A DNA stretch of 64,000 bases from Mytilisepta virgata (taxonomy: Eukaryota; Mollusca; Bivalvia; Mytilida; Mytilidae), in the NCBI GenBank assembly GCA_028015205.1, contig CM051514.1:26676150-26740149 (forward strand), in the 5' to 3' direction. The notes beneath the pieces are model-generated. The model saw nothing but the letters and a program-made list of their open reading frames with translations. It was not told the DNA's origin and ran no database searches. The stretch's first letter is position 1. Every line of letters starts with the position of its first letter. Of the stretch, positions 1-11,058 are shown piece after piece. The translations under genes and the position numbers were made by a program.

Positions 1-345
1 AAAAAATAGAGAATGGAAACGGAAATGTGTCAAAGAGATAACAACCCGACCAAAGAGCAGAAAACGGTTCAGGGCTACCAATGGGTCTTCAACGCAGCGA
101 GAAAATCCCGCACCGGTGGGGGGAGGGGGGGGGGGGGGGGTGGGGGGCTTCAGTTGGCCTAAACAATAATGCATACTAGTTCAGCGCAATGGACGGTACA
201 CTAAACTCCGAAACACACAAATGAACCAAAATTAAAAAAAAAACACATGACTAACAAAGACTAGAGATTCCTGACTTGGGACAGGCGCAACATGCGGCGG
301 GGTTAAATATGTTTTGTCAGATCTCAACCCTCCCCTATACCTCTA
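1..345 (-). repeat. Penelope-associated 3' UTR-like repeat with poly-G tract
   Basis: This segment reads, on the minus strand, as the non-coding tail downstream of the decayed Penelope-type RT at 730-1560. It contains a 'CCCAAGTCAGGA'-type motif at about 275-287, which I associate with bivalve Penelope tails. A G-homopolymer of about 30 bases interrupted by single T/A sits at 117-147. No gene is supported. Similarity of the 2640-2830 segment suggests a second tail copy. Confidence 0.4.
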
Positions 346-729
346 GCCAATGTGGAATAAACAAACACACAGCAATACACACAGTAAAACTCAGTTCAAA
401 AGATGTCCGAATCCGATGTTAAAAAAAGACAACAGAAGAAACTAAGCAAAATGAAAATGATCAATATATATATTAACAAACAACTACTAGCAGTTACTGA
501 CATGCCAGCTCCAGACCTGAACTACACGGATCGAAAGATTATGTTTTATCATATAGAAAATCAGCGGTTTAGTATCATGCCATCATAAATTATACGAGAA
601 GAACCTAACCCGTATCATGCCAACAACTGGTTTTAGAATAAATATGTGTATTGCCGATTGAAAGACTCTATGAGTAAATCAATATTAATTCCAAAAAATG
701 CCATTTTTAATGACTTCACAACAGTATTG

Positions 730-1560
730 TTACAATATCCCTTGTGGATAAGACGGTTTAATGGTTTGCTTAGCTTTTCAGGTGAATGACGACATTTTTG
801 TGCTTGTATAGAACATTACATAAAAGATGGGATATGAAATACCTGAACATATACGATTTTGCATGTTGATTTATATTTACGAATGAGGTCCTTGTACTGA
901 TGATAAAATTTAGTAAAATTTTTGACAAGTTTGTGATTTCGAAATCCCTGGTGTAGTAATAATTTTTCAGTAGAACAGAGATTTCTTTCGTTAAAATCAA
1001 AACGTTGTTACATACACGAGCAAATCGAACAAGTTAACATATATAAACACCATACGATGGTGCCAAGGGAACGTCGCCATCTAAAAACCGATTATTAGGA
1101 AATGCAAAATCATCTCTCTTATCGTAAATTTAGGGTATCAAGCTATTTTATAAATATAGATATCAAGATTTAGGAAAGGACAGTTTTCATTGTTAGTATT
1201 AGCTTTATTTAAAGTAAGTTCAACAAGATAAATCTCCTTAGTGTACATACTGAAGTCGTCATTATTGACAGCCAAAATATCATCCAAATATATAAAATTA
1301 TTATTAAATGCTTGTATCTGATATTGTCTCGTTGGGTATTTGCTGATTTTAGACACAAAATGTGATTCGTAACAATACAGAAACAGGTCCGCAATAAGTG
1401 GTGAAAAGTTATACATGTATAAAATTAACAGGTTATTGTTGCATATAAATTTAAGTAGATATACCTCTGTGGTAAGATTTTTTGCCAGCATAGCTCCATT
1501 GTATGCACTAATTTCAAGTTTGTGGGTCTCTGTGTTATTCTCATCCATTGCAACGCCCAT
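730..1560 (-). pseudogene. Decayed Penelope-like reverse transcriptase fragment
   Basis: On the minus strand the 1560-1138 frame keeps PLIADLFLYCYESHF and YLDDILAVNND, which correspond to RT motif B and the catalytic C motif (Y-x-DD). A frame change near 1120 leads into KRDDF and a 'PSYGVYI-QLVRFARVC'-like stretch, and another leads to 1000-770, where the remnant of the RT C-terminal region lies. At least two frameshifts and several substitutions, one at the residue before P-L-I-A-D, show decay. The order of motifs matches the better-kept copy at 8414-9145. Placement in Penelope-like elements rests on motif pattern, not a search. Confidence 0.62.
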
Positions 1561-2035
1561 CCAACAGTTATTTATATCTAATGTAATTTTGTCCTCATAA
1601 CATTTTTCCTGTTCCGCCTGTGCACAATAACAGTTTGTACTTGTTTGACATTGACTTGGAGACTAAAATAAAAAAACAAACTTTTTAAAGTTTTAATTGC
1701 ACTTATTTTGCATCAACATGTATCAATATTGGGACAATGCTCATTTATACTAAACCGACCCTAAAAAACCTTCTTGCACACTGTAAAAAGAAACGAAGTC
1801 AACAGAAATTAAATCCTAGGAAAATGAAATTCAGAAATACGACCAATAAGCGTCGAAATATGTGCTGGAAGTACCTTTAAAAGCCAAATCGGTAAGACTC
1901 AGTGAAAATCGCCACCCTATGTTTGTAAGGTGTACCAGTGGGTAAATTTAATGTTTACCTCCGCGAAGAATTTCCAAGTGGAAGTCTTGATGGTTTGACC
2001 TTACTTACTTTATTGCATTTTCCCAAAATCAAGAC

Positions 2036-2395
2036 ATAACCGTTGTCTCGTGGTAGCGTACTCGCCCCGAGTGCGAAAGGTCATGGGTTCGATCCTCGGC
2101 CTGGTCAAACCAAAGACATTAGATTGGTATTTGCTGCTTCTCCGCCATATAAGAGCAAGATCAAAGACTGGTCGGCTCGGGGTCAATATAATGTGTCTGA
2201 GTGGGGTAATATGCCTTCCTGCGGACAGTTATCTCGTGAGCTACCACATTAAAAATCCGGCTCAGCGTGTCGGTCTAGTACAAAGCAGTGATCATATTCA
2301 TAATCATATCAGCATGGTGTCGTCCTGATATGCACCTTGTTGCCATTGGATGTTAAGCAATAATTCATCCACCCATAACACACAGGTTCATTGTA
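2036..2395 (+). mobile_element. tRNA-derived SINE, family A
   Basis: It starts with a tRNA-like head: an A-box-like 'TCTCGTGGTAGCG' at about 2046-2058 and a B box 'GGTTCGATCC' at about 2086-2095. A body of about 280 bases follows, ending near 'TTGCCATTGGATGTTAA'. The same body, including 'GAGCTACCACRTTA', recurs on the other strand at 38621-38990. The head lacks a full cloverleaf, so it is a retroposon, not a working tRNA gene. The tail resembles the 'GCCACTGGACGTTAA' ends seen in mollusc LINE/SINE families (from memory). Confidence 0.68.
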
Positions 2396-2639
2396 ATAAA
2401 ACGTATAAAAAAATACCGATATAAATTTGATGCAGTGTATGGCCATTTCGTTGAATGACAACTAATCAAAATATAGGAAAACCGAATAGATATATAATGA
2501 TGAATTAATAAACTGTGTTTTGTCAGACACAATTGTTAGAAATTTCAAGGTTAGTTAGGTATGTATCATTTAAATGAAAATTTGTTAAGTACTTTGATGC
2601 ATAGTCAGGAAACAAGGTAAGAACAACAATAACATACCA

Positions 2640-2830
2640 ATCAATCAACGCCACTTTACAGACAGAACTCCGGACAAAAACATAAAAGAGCATAAAACAC
2701 AAACAAAACAGAACAGAGGGTCAGGATAGTCTGACTTGGTACAGACTGAACAGTGGTGGGGTTAAACCGGGAATTATGGGTACCCATACTTCCCCTTTAT
2801 CTATCCTGATACTCTGCTGTTTAAAACATA
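2640..2830 (-). repeat. Penelope-tail-like fragment
   Basis: The minus strand carries 'CCAAGTCAGACTATCC' (about 2727-2742) followed by a T/G-rich stretch, resembling the non-coding tail at 1-345 and other Penelope tails in the window. There is no open frame of note. It is assigned by layout and short motif only. Confidence 0.35.
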
Positions 2831-2849
2831 CTATAAAAGCCGATAAAGT

Positions 2850-3020
2850 CAATTATGAGTATGAGTACTAACAAGGTGACCGCTTGACAAAACTGAAAAA
2901 ATGTTACAGTACATAATTTAGATAGCAGGGTCAGAATGTGCTCGTTTAACTATAAAACTAGCTAAGATTCCCATAGATGCAGGTAGGATACTGTCGCTCT
3001 GTTAAACGGAAAAGTCATAA
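2850..3020 (+). repeat. Dispersed repeat, inverted copy at 37380-37560
   Basis: The segment with 'AGCAGGGTCAGAATGTGCTC' and 'GATACTGTCGCTCT' recurs, diverged, as the reverse complement at 37380-37560 ('ACAGGGTCAGCATGTGCTCG' and 'GATACTGTCGCTCT' on the minus strand). Family unknown; no coding potential. Confidence 0.5.
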
Positions 3021-3861
3021 ATAACACTCCCATACACATTTTACACATTTTAACAATACCAGATTTTAGCACTGCTCAAGGCCAAAAATATAAAATTCCC
3101 CAATATTAACAAAATAGGTAGCTGGACGAAAGTATGTAAGGTTGTATACTTTTCTGACCTGACTCTTGTGGAGTGAACTGTATCGATAATTAAAAATCAA
3201 AATATTACCATTAGTAGGTCGGTTTCGTCATATGAATGCTGATATTTTACCACACCGAGGCTAGTAACTATCTTTATTTTGACCAAAGGTACTCCACTGT
3301 GCAGATCTTTTAACAGCAAAGAAAGCCTAGACAAAATACAGAAACTGATTAGTTAATTTTACGTTTTTAAATCCTCAAAATGAAAAATGTGGTATTTTTT
3401 ATGAAAGGTTACAGAGTATATGTCTGTACAGAACTTCTGTTCTATCTCATGTACAGGATTTATTTTTAGCATGCCACATGCATAAAAATTACATACAAAG
3501 AAAGCTAACAATACAATATAAAGGGACATTATAAAACACACCACGACATAGTTTATTTTTCCTTTTTGTGTTGAAGTCCTGCGATCTATGTTAAAATGTA
3601 TGTATAATGAACCGCAAAAGAAACGTCGCTTTTTCAAAATGTTAGCAAAATTCAAAATAAATATTAATTAATGATTTTTATATAATCAGTATTACGATTA
3701 CATCACCAGGTAAGATTAAATTACCTGTGAATTAAATTTTCGGTTGAATAATTTTCAGTTGATATCGTAGAGCGACCGTACCTAAAACCGCTCGTGGGAC
3801 ACACTTGGCGGTAATTTTTCTTAAATCTTAAATGTTCGTGAAATTCATGCTCCTTTATGGG

Positions 3862-3869
3862 TATAAAAG
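3862..3869 (+). promoter_or_regulatory. TATA box of the Tc1 transposase gene
   Basis: TATAAAAG at 3862-3869, 48 bases before the chosen ATG at 3917, so a start about 30 bases downstream would leave a short leader. This is within-element promoter spacing as expected for an autonomous Tc1. Confidence 0.55.
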
Positions 3870-3916
3870 GCCGGAGAAAATTAAAGAGTGTTACTATCAA
3901 TGTTGACACAGAAGCT

Positions 3917-4954
3917 ATGCCACGTCTGACTCCACAACAGAGAGAACAGGCCATTGGTCGATTGGATGCTGGGCAATCTGCCAGAGTTATTGCCAACGAC
4001 TTCAACTGTGCTGTTCGAACAATTGAACGTCTACGGACACGGTACAATGCAACAAACAGCACAAATGACCGTCCACGGAGTGGTAGACCCCAAGTCACTA
4101 CCCCTAGACAGAATAGAGGCATTGTTCGTCACCATTTGATGAATCGGTTCACCCCAGCTGCCGAAACTGCCAGAAACACTGTTGGAACACATGGACGACC
4201 CATAAGTGATGATACGGTTCGTCGGCGATTAGCTGCTAGAAACATGAGATGTCGCCGTCCAGCAAGAGGACCCATTCTTACTCCTCGACACCGTCAAGCT
4301 CGTCTTCAGTGGGCCACTCAGCGACAGAATTGGCGAAATCGACAATGGCGTAACATCATCTTCTCTGACGAAAGCCGTTACTGCATTTCAACAGCCGATG
4401 GCAGAACCAGAGTGTGGAGAAGACGCGGGGAACGTTACGAAGACAACTGCATTCTGGAAACAGACGCGTGGGGAGGACCTAGCATCATGGTATGGGGTGG
4501 AATCAGCCTTAACGTTAAACTTGGTCCAGTCATCTTTCAGAACCTTGGCCCAGGCAGAGGAAATGGCGTAACAGCTGCCCGTTACATCGACCAAGTCTTG
4601 ACACCCCATGTTCAGCCCCATTTCGCACGTCATCAAAACAAGACTTTCCAACAGGACAATGCACGTGCGCATACCGCAAGAGCCACAAGAGACTTCCTAC
4701 AGCAGAATAACATTAATGTTATGGATTGGCCGGCTTTGAGTCCAGATTTAAACCCTATTGAACATTTATGGGACGAAGTTCAAAGACGGTTGAATAATGA
4801 GCAGCCAAGTCCGACAACTGCAGCTGAACTTTCACAAGCGTTTCAGAGAGTATGGGCACGTATTCCGATGGCGTTTATTAATCGGCTCATCAACTCCATG
4901 TACCGAAGATGTGCCGCAGTAATTGGTGCCGGTGGAGGACATACACGCTATTAA
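3917..4954 (+). CDS. Tc1 transposase, DD34E
   Basis: 345 residues, the usual Tc1 length, without a stop or frameshift. The N-terminal helix-turn-helix (LTPQQREQAIGRL through TIERLRTRY) binds the inverted repeats; a second basic DNA-binding half follows with 'RPRSGRP' as the GRPR-like hook. Catalytic residues are FSDES (first Asp), QQDNARAHTA (second Asp) and NPIEHLWDE (Glu) with exactly 34 residues between the second Asp and Glu, hence DD34E. The start at 3917 (MPRLTPQQ) is chosen over an upstream in-frame ATG at 3857 because a TATA box lies at 3862-3869, so transcription would begin after 3857. It cuts and pastes the surrounding element. Confidence 0.93.
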   Translation: MPRLTPQQREQAIGRLDAGQSARVIANDFNCAVRTIERLRTRYNATNSTNDRPRSGRPQVTTPRQNRGIVRHHLMNRFTPAAETARNTVGTHGRPISDDTVRRRLAARNMRCRRPARGPILTPRHRQARLQWATQRQNWRNRQWRNIIFSDESRYCISTADGRTRVWRRRGERYEDNCILETDAWGGPSIMVWGGISLNVKLGPVIFQNLGPGRGNGVTAARYIDQVLTPHVQPHFARHQNKTFQQDNARAHTARATRDFLQQNNINVMDWPALSPDLNPIEHLWDEVQRRLNNEQPSPTTAAELSQAFQRVWARIPMAFINRLINSMYRRCAAVIGAGGGHTRY

Positions 4955-5092
4955 CGGACGTGGGAGCACAGCATTGAAAACATGTGACGTTGCGACAATT
5001 GTGACGTTTTTGTGAACATTGTAACCAAAATACTGTAAATCATTCATTAAATTTTGTAAAAATTAATTTAAAATATATAAATGTCACTTTGA

Positions 5093-5098
5093 AATAAA
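5093..5098 (+). terminator. Polyadenylation signal in the Tc1 element
   Basis: AATAAA at 5093-5098, about 140 bases after the transposase stop and just inside the right inverted repeat. Confidence 0.5.
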
Positions 5099-5149
5099 TG
5101 TATGTGAACATGTCATTTTGTGCGACGTTTCTTTTACGGTTCAGTGTAC

Positions 5150-5742
5150 ATGTATTTATTCTTGTGATGAACTGCTATAGGTGAACACCATTATTTATTA
5201 CCTGTCGACCTGAAACCCACCCGTATATTTGCCAAAATCCTGGTTATTTGTTTTCTGTTAATTGTTGATCCACTAAGTGATTTTATATGTGTTAGTTGCG
5301 CCTTGGACTTTCAATATGGGATTGTAGGACAACATTTGTCAATATTCATTTAGACTTTTGCCTGTTATTTTAATAAAATATAGTTCATTACATCTGTTAT
5401 AAATTTTCAATCGAACATATGGGACATAATGGACATTTAGTAGGAAACCATTATTGTTAATGGAAGTTTTCAACTTGCAAGGATGTTTTTGTCTTATTCT
5501 GAAGGTTCCTAAATATTTTAAGATGAAGAAAGGAGTAAAACATTGTTCCTCTTTTGAAATTGCATTATTTCTGAATTTTGTTGTAAGAAATGTATGTTTA
5601 AAACTTGTATCAAGTAATCCTATATTCCATACAAACCATTTTAATACTCGGTGCTTTCTTAACAATATGCCGTATTGAGCAATATTTATTTTATTGAGAA
5701 AATTGAAACTTTTTTAGAAGTAAACTTTGAGTTAATAATAAC
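5150..5742. other. Intron sequence, no feature seen
   Basis: AT-rich sequence between the Tc1 right end and exon 9. Open frames of about 75-108 codons occur on both strands at 5339-5678, but neither has a recognisable motif, splice context or a start worth supporting. Confidence 0.5.
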
Positions 5743-6593
5743 CTGCTTGAAAAGTCATAGCGTCCATCGATATTATAATACAGTTCTGGGTCACTCATGG
5801 AAGGTCCTGAAGAATCAAATCGGACTATTGTAAAATTCACTCTGGTATTCCCCATCATGTCAGTAGCTCTAACCCAGAACTGCTCGGCGTCACCATCTCT
5901 AATATCATGCATGTTAAATATTTGATTCTGATTGAGAGAATCGACTGGAATCCAAGACAATCCTGATGTATCTGTTGTTGGACGCTGGTGAGCTATTTCA
6001 AAGCTCACGATACCATTTACATTGTTAATTCCGTTTCTATTCATTTTTCCCTCGTTGTCTTCAAATACATCATCTATTTTCTTGTAATCCGTTCTGCGAC
6101 CACCGTCGTATAATCTAGGCTGATAAGAACTAATCGGACTGAGAAAATGACCATCAGCATGGATCTGATTTATAAAATGGTCAGTCCATTCAATACGTAC
6201 ATCAATATTTCCTATTATAGTTTGCCACTTATAGCCAGCTGAAGCAGAAGCTGATGAACAAAACAATGGCTTGTCAGACTTGAAGGTTATTTCTGAAGTC
6301 CTATCATAAAGAACGAATCTTCGGATATAACGCGTATTGTTGGCTAAATCACTGACTTCCAAAATACACGAATATACACCCGGCTCTATAGGTGTAAATG
6401 AGGGAAATTGTAGAGGATTTGTTATGTTCACTTCTCGGATAAACACAGGCTTTGGATTTTTTGTCCCTGTGATCAATTGTTCACGTAATTCCTGATTATC
6501 CTTGCTGTATTCCATCTTCCAGACTTCAAAGGAGTACCTTGACAAACCTGACAACGCATCTCGCCACCCGTCCCATGTTGGCCGTATGGTATT
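5743..6593 (-). CDS. Exon 9: large ectodomain exon, two possible repeats
   Basis: 851 bases, acceptor GCTTATAG (phase 0) to donor AG|GTTATT (phase 2), about 283 residues. Visible marks are PTWDGWRDALSGLSRYSFEV near the start, sequons NIT, NNT and NFT, a middle cysteine pair region (LFCSSASASAGYKW), and FDSSGPSMSDPELYYNIDGR near the end. The 'P-x-W-x-G-W-x-D-x-x-SG' start and the late 'DSSGP' stretch look like the edges of repeated beta-sandwich (Ig/fibronectin/HYR-like) domains, but that is a guess. The open frame reads past the donor into the intron for about 15 residues. The reading would continue in an exon left of the window. Confidence 0.84.
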
Positions 6594-8145
6594 CTATAAG
6601 CAAAAATCAAAAACAAACAAAAAAATAATCATATTTTGATATATGTTTATAACAAATGAATAATTAAAGTGACAATTTTATTCTCTAATTTATTCTCTGC
6701 TAAGACTCTATATAAAATTGAAATTATTTTTGTGAACTTATTCTATCTTTTTTCTCATTAGCAGGTGGAGAAATGTTATCAAAAGGTGCAATATATTGAT
6801 AAAGTCCCTTTTTTACGACTGATAAACATCCGTGATGTTTATTTTTAGATCCTTTCCAGCACATGTTCCTGGCTTATGTGTTACTTTGCTTCGTTCAAGT
6901 CGAATATATGGGAGGTTGAATGATTTATCAGTTCACAAAGCTGCGGTAGGTTACACGAGAAAAATATTTGAAAACACTAAAATGTAAGACAGTACCCAAC
7001 AAAATCGATTACATGTCTGGACCTGTGTCACTGTCATATGTTTGTCAGAGCAAAGTTATTATTACTCCAATATATATGTGGTTTAGATAAACAGAAACTT
7101 CCATTTACCTAGTATTATTCAGGTCATGATTGCGTTTATATTTTTCAGGATATGGACCTTATAGGGATTTTGTGTCATGAATTTATACAGCGTATCCCTT
7201 CTTTATCTTATAACCCTGAACGTCAACACTTTAGTATACTGAAAGAATTTAATCACGCAACACCATTCACATCATATTTTGCTGAAAAAGTTCAACATGC
7301 AAAAATTCATAGTAAAAATTTGTCAAAATCGCTCCCAAATAGGACGTGCACATCTTCAATATACATTTAAACACTATGCAAAGGTTGAAAAATTTTGGTT
7401 CAATACAGTCGGAGTTACAGATTACACAAAGTATGCACCGTTCATAGTGCATGTATTGCTGAAAAATGGCTACGTTCAACATGCAAAAAATCATAGTAAA
7501 AATTGTCAAATTTTTCCATAATAGGAGGTGCACATCTACAATATGTATCTGAACACTATGAAGAGTTTTAAAAATATTGGTTCAATACAGTCCGTGTTAC
7601 AGATTACAAAAAAAATGTGTGAAGCGGGTAAAAATAAAGATAGCCCTAATAAAATGGCAACAACCAATGCTGAGTGGATTGTGTGCAATTTACAACAACA
7701 ATTTAAAAATAATGCCAATCTCAATGAGTTATATATAAGATGAATTTTAGACAACAAAATGACACACTTGGACCACTCAATTACTAATGCCTACCATTAT
7801 TCAGTTTGGATGATTTCTTCTTTAAGTTCAGTTTATCTGTCTTATCACTGTCAGGGTAAAAAGCGGAAGGATTGAACCAGCTAAACTAGTTTGAGAATAT
7901 ATATCTTTAGTATACCCTCGTCCATATGAAGTGGAAGACCACAGAGACTTTTCGGTTAATTTGTAAAGGATATTACTACGTGATGATTAATGCATTTAAC
8001 TAATCATCGGTATTCAGCAAACTTAGGACAAATAAGAGGGTCTATAAAGAAATTATATTGCAATAAAATCATATCCGTGTGCGTACTTTTTCGAACGACT
8101 GGTTTCAATATGGAAAACTGTCATACTGGTTTTTTAATTGTGGTA
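6594..8145. other. Intron 8, mostly unannotatable; short tandem duplication inside
   Basis: AT-rich intron. The only structure I see is a diverged direct duplication of about 185 bases at 7280-7620: 'GTTCAACATGCAAAAA', a 'GGTTCAATACAGTC' block and 'GTTACAGATTACA' each occur twice in the same order. The open frames over it are by-products of the duplication. Confidence 0.5.
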
Positions 8146-8149
8146 AAAA

Positions 8150-8413
8150 AAAAAGACAAATATACCTAAGGAGCAATCAAAAAAACGTAATCCATTGGAC
8201 AGACAAACCCGGGAAGACAAACGAACAACCACAAGCACAACAAATAAACACAGAAAACTAAAAACAATGAACAACACGAACTCCTATAAAAACCAGGAGT
8301 GAACCCAGGTGCTCCGGAAGGGTAAGCAGTTCCTGCTCCGTATACGGCACCCGTCGTGAAGTTCAACAAGGTCAATCCGGTGGAAGTCAAAATCGTAGGA
8401 GTCACATGACAGG
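8150..8413 (-). repeat. Penelope-like element 3' tail
   Basis: Continues the RT frame on the minus strand: after the RT stop a Gly/Ala/Thr-rich reading (TTGAVYGAGTAYPSGAP) and then non-coding tail. A nearly identical segment stands alone at 50090-50288, and diverged copies lie at 12060-12480 and 52300-52440, so it is a dispersed tail module. Confidence 0.65.
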
Positions 8414-9145
8414 TTACGACAGTGGGAACAGGTCCAACATCATCTTAGATATTGGAACACTGTAATGGTCAATCAATTCATGATGACGACCGTAAAATTT
8501 CTTAAGTGATGACATCAACTTATCCCTGATAAAACCCTGGTTAAGAAGCTTTTGTGACAGCAGTAATCCTCTTTGTCGAAAGTCAGGGTAACTCACGCAT
8601 GCCCTTGAAAATCGGATAAGCTGAGAAACGTAGACGCCATATGCAGGCGATGCTGGTATATTGCTACTCAAGAAGGGAAAATTAACAATAGGAAAGTTGA
8701 AGTCATCACGTTTGTCATAAAGTTTTGTCTTCAAACGTCGCTCATAGTCTATTTCAAGAAATAAATCCAAATATGAAGCGGACTTTGGTGTATCTGTAGT
8801 ATCCTTAATTTCAAGCTCACTGGGGTAGATAAGATGTAGAAAGTCTTGGAATTTGTCGTTATTTAACGACAACACATCATCTATATAACGAAAAGTGAAA
8901 TTAAAGGATTGGGCTAGTTTCTTTTTGTTTTCACGTAGTAACCCTTGAATGAAGTCCGCTTCATATGAGTACAGAAACAGATCGGCGAGGAGAGGAGCAC
9001 AGTTGGTTCCAATTGGAATGCCGATTGTTTGTTGAAAAATTAGACCGCCAAATTCAACGAATATGTTGTCTATGAGAAAATCTAACATGTTTGTAATTTC
9101 ATCTTCAGAATACTTTTTGTCAGAATCAGAGTGGTTAAAATACAC
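8414..9145 (-). CDS. Penelope-like reverse transcriptase, 5'-truncated
   Basis: 243 residues open to the stop. Motifs in order: QTIGIPIGTNCAPLLADLFL (motif B region), FRYIDDVLSLNN (catalytic Y-x-DD), SYLDLFLEID (motif D region), KLYDKRDDFNFPIVNFPFL, SPAYGVYVSQLIRFSRAC, and a thumb-like region ending at PLS. The fingers and motif A would lie upstream, but there the sequence changes to an unrelated tandem-repeat family near 9140, so the copy is 5'-truncated and probably dead although its remaining frame is open. No GIY-YIG endonuclease is seen. Penelope-like is my best placement; another YIDD-type RT lineage is possible. Confidence 0.72.
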   Translation of the reverse strand: MYFNHSDSDKKYSEDEITNMLDFLIDNIFVEFGGLIFQQTIGIPIGTNCAPLLADLFLYSYEADFIQGLLRENKKKLAQSFNFTFRYIDDVLSLNNDKFQDFLHLIYPSELEIKDTTDTPKSASYLDLFLEIDYERRLKTKLYDKRDDFNFPIVNFPFLSSNIPASPAYGVYVSQLIRFSRACVSYPDFRQRGLLLSQKLLNQGFIRDKLMSSLKKFYGRHHELIDHYSVPISKMMLDLFPLS

Positions 9146-9570
9146 AATTTACAAGACGAGAAAAGAGTTTAAAGCTCAAAGTGAAATTCCAAATTTAAGA
9201 AATTCAATCCCTGTGTGCTTAAAGTTAAAAAAAAGAAACTACAAATTCCAAAAGCTTATTGCGCATTGACATATCATGTATGACAATACTGTAAAAAATA
9301 AAGTGCAAAAATTGAAAAATGAAGAGGATTTTAGGTTAGAAGCTTAAATTTACAATTTTTGAACTTGACCATGCTGGGCCTCAACTTTTGAAAATCAAAT
9401 TCTAAAACTGTTTGCGCATCTACATATTGTGTTTGACAATACTATAAACATATAAGATGAATGAAATTTAAAAATAAAAAAGATTTTAGCTCACAAGTTT
9501 AATTGTCGGAAACAATCGTAATATCCCGGAAATTTCATCGAAAGTGCGGGGATAATAAATTTAACGTACA
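9140..9570 (-). repeat. About 160-bp tandem repeat family, inverted copies
   Basis: The minus strand carries the same unit as 14420-15960: marks are 'TAGATGCGCAAA', 'ATACAGTATTGT' and 'TTTTGATTTTC'. About two diverged units are present here. The left end reads 'TTATCCCCGCAC' on the minus strand near 9550, the same motif that heads the 14310 block. Confidence 0.55.
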
Positions 9571-9680
9571 TGTGCATCCATGATAAAATATCAAGTATCT
9601 GTATACATTCTGGGTCAAGAATTAATGCACTTATCTTTTTTCATATTCATTGCCGGAAAAATGAACATTCAGAACTTAAC

Positions 9681-10008
9681 AGATATATGGTATTTATTTC
9701 GATACCAGTGTCCAGTTTCAAACATGTTTTTTAATTCGTGAATAAAGGTGACAAATGATTTTACATATGTAACAATTGTAATGGCGTTAGATACCCTAGT
9801 TATGTCTTCAGCTAAGAGAAGTGGTTCCTTATCCGTACAGGGAGTGCTGTCCTCAATGCAGTGGCTTGGTTCAACATAATCAAACCTAAATTCAATTATG
9901 CTTGTGGTTGATCTTCCGGTGTAATATTCAGGTGAATATACATTGTTATTATCACGGTGCTTAAGCTTTCTGTATCCCCCTGATCTAGCCATAAAGTTAA
10001 GGACAAAT
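9681..10008 (-). CDS. Exon 8: ectodomain segment of unknown family
   Basis: 328 bases from acceptor ATATTTCAG (phase 2) to donor T|GTTAAG (phase 0). It encodes about 109 residues, including a basic start (SGGYRKLKHRD), EYYTGRSTTS, and the two-cysteine segment HCIEDSTPC. The end, ETGHWYRNKYHIS, runs in phase into the Asn-Thr-Ile start of exon 9. No membrane segment or known motif is visible. The donor is not a strong consensus, and an earlier donor inside the open frame cannot be excluded, but only this one keeps frame with exon 9. Confidence 0.73.
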
Positions 10009-10839
10009 CTGAAATATATCATTGCAGCATACTTTTATTGGATGCAATTTATTGGTTCCAAATATGTCTGTTGTTTAGGTATCAATGAGAAGGTAAACCT
10101 TAAGGCCCTCTTTTTTATGTGTCCTTGCCTAAAATTTAATGCAAATTAAATTTTATCCATTATCAGACCATCACCTCATTTAATTTGATTCTCTTTATAT
10201 TTGCATATCATAATTTTAATGCTGTAGAATTTCTTATTGTCATAGTTCTTCTTAGAAATGAGCGGTGAAGGCACAAAATTAATTTCTGTTCGTTTACGTG
10301 GCTGAAGGAGCATACGGCTGTCTCCTAGATTTACATTAATTCTTTAACGAGTGCACTTCTTTGTACACTTAGACTTAAACTTCATTTGCCGTTTAATTTC
10401 CAATTTCTTTCACCTGGATTGATAAAGAGACGATTAGTACGTAAACAGTACGTAGAAGGGACCATACAAATAATTTATTTTTTATCTGTTGAATGTATCA
10501 TGTTTGAATTCGTAACAATAGACCGAATTCTTCCATACCAATTCTGATGCACAAGATGAGCACATTGCATCGATTTGCGACTCACCAGTTGTCCTCAGGG
10601 ACCAGATTTTGAAAACGGAAAGGGTAAAACATGTTTTTAATATGTCAAGTACAATGTAGAATCCCACTAGAATTTCCGGATGTCAAGAATAAATGAGTCA
10701 AACTGGTGAATTATGAAATAATTGCTTTGCATTACTGTGAAAGCACCACAACTCCATTCTCTTCTGTGTGATTTCTTCATGTATAGTTGAGATCAGTTCT
10801 AACCTCTCAACTTTTCTGTCAGAGAGGACTTTATAGAAC

Positions 10840-11058
10840 CATTTTAGAACGGTTCTAGGGTAGAACCAATCCTGTCATAAATGGTTCTAAGGTAGAACCG
10901 TCGTAAATTGTTCTAGGGTAGAACTGTCATAAATGGTTCTAGGGTAGAACCATCCAGAATGGTTCTAGTGTAGAACTGTCATAAATGGTTTTAGGGTAGA
11001 ACTGTCATAAATGGTTCTAGGGTAGAACCGTCCTGAATAGTTCTAGGGTAGAACTGTT
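10840..11058. repeat. 26-bp tandem repeat, about eight units, each partly palindromic
   Basis: The unit is close to 'GGTTCTAGGGTAGAAC' plus 'TGTCATAAAT'. The first part is a near-perfect palindrome (GTTCTA...TAGAAC), so each unit could fold. Units vary by a few bases (AACC or AACT; TCATAA or TCCTGA). There are no spacers of independent sequence, so this is not a CRISPR array. Confidence 0.85.

Larger units (their letters stand above)
3605..5146 (+). mobile_element. Complete Tc1/mariner-type transposon
   Basis: The 1542-bp element is bounded by TA dinucleotides at 3603-3604 and 5147-5148, the expected Tc1/mariner target duplication. The terminal inverted repeats 3605-3629 and 5122-5146 match at 22 of 25 positions and share 'AAAAGAAACGTCGC'. 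A full-length transposase gene lies inside, with a TATA box and a polyadenylation signal. It sits in the host gene's last visible intron, antisense to that gene. The intact reading frame and near-matching ends suggest it is fairly recent and possibly autonomous. Confidence 0.9.

Noticed and set aside
403..588. 61-codon plus-strand frame starting at an ATG
   Set aside because: It lies next to Penelope-tail-like repeat sequence, is Lys/Gln-rich by composition, and has no motif, splice context or second copy.
3857..3916. Upstream in-frame ATG as the start of the Tc1 transposase
   Set aside because: It overlaps the element's TATA box (3862-3869); transcription would start after it. The ATG at 3917 gives the usual 345-residue length and conserved N-terminus.
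10840..11058. CRISPR-like array
   Set aside because: The 26-bp units abut with no unique spacers, the genome is eukaryotic, and the array lies inside a TIR element.
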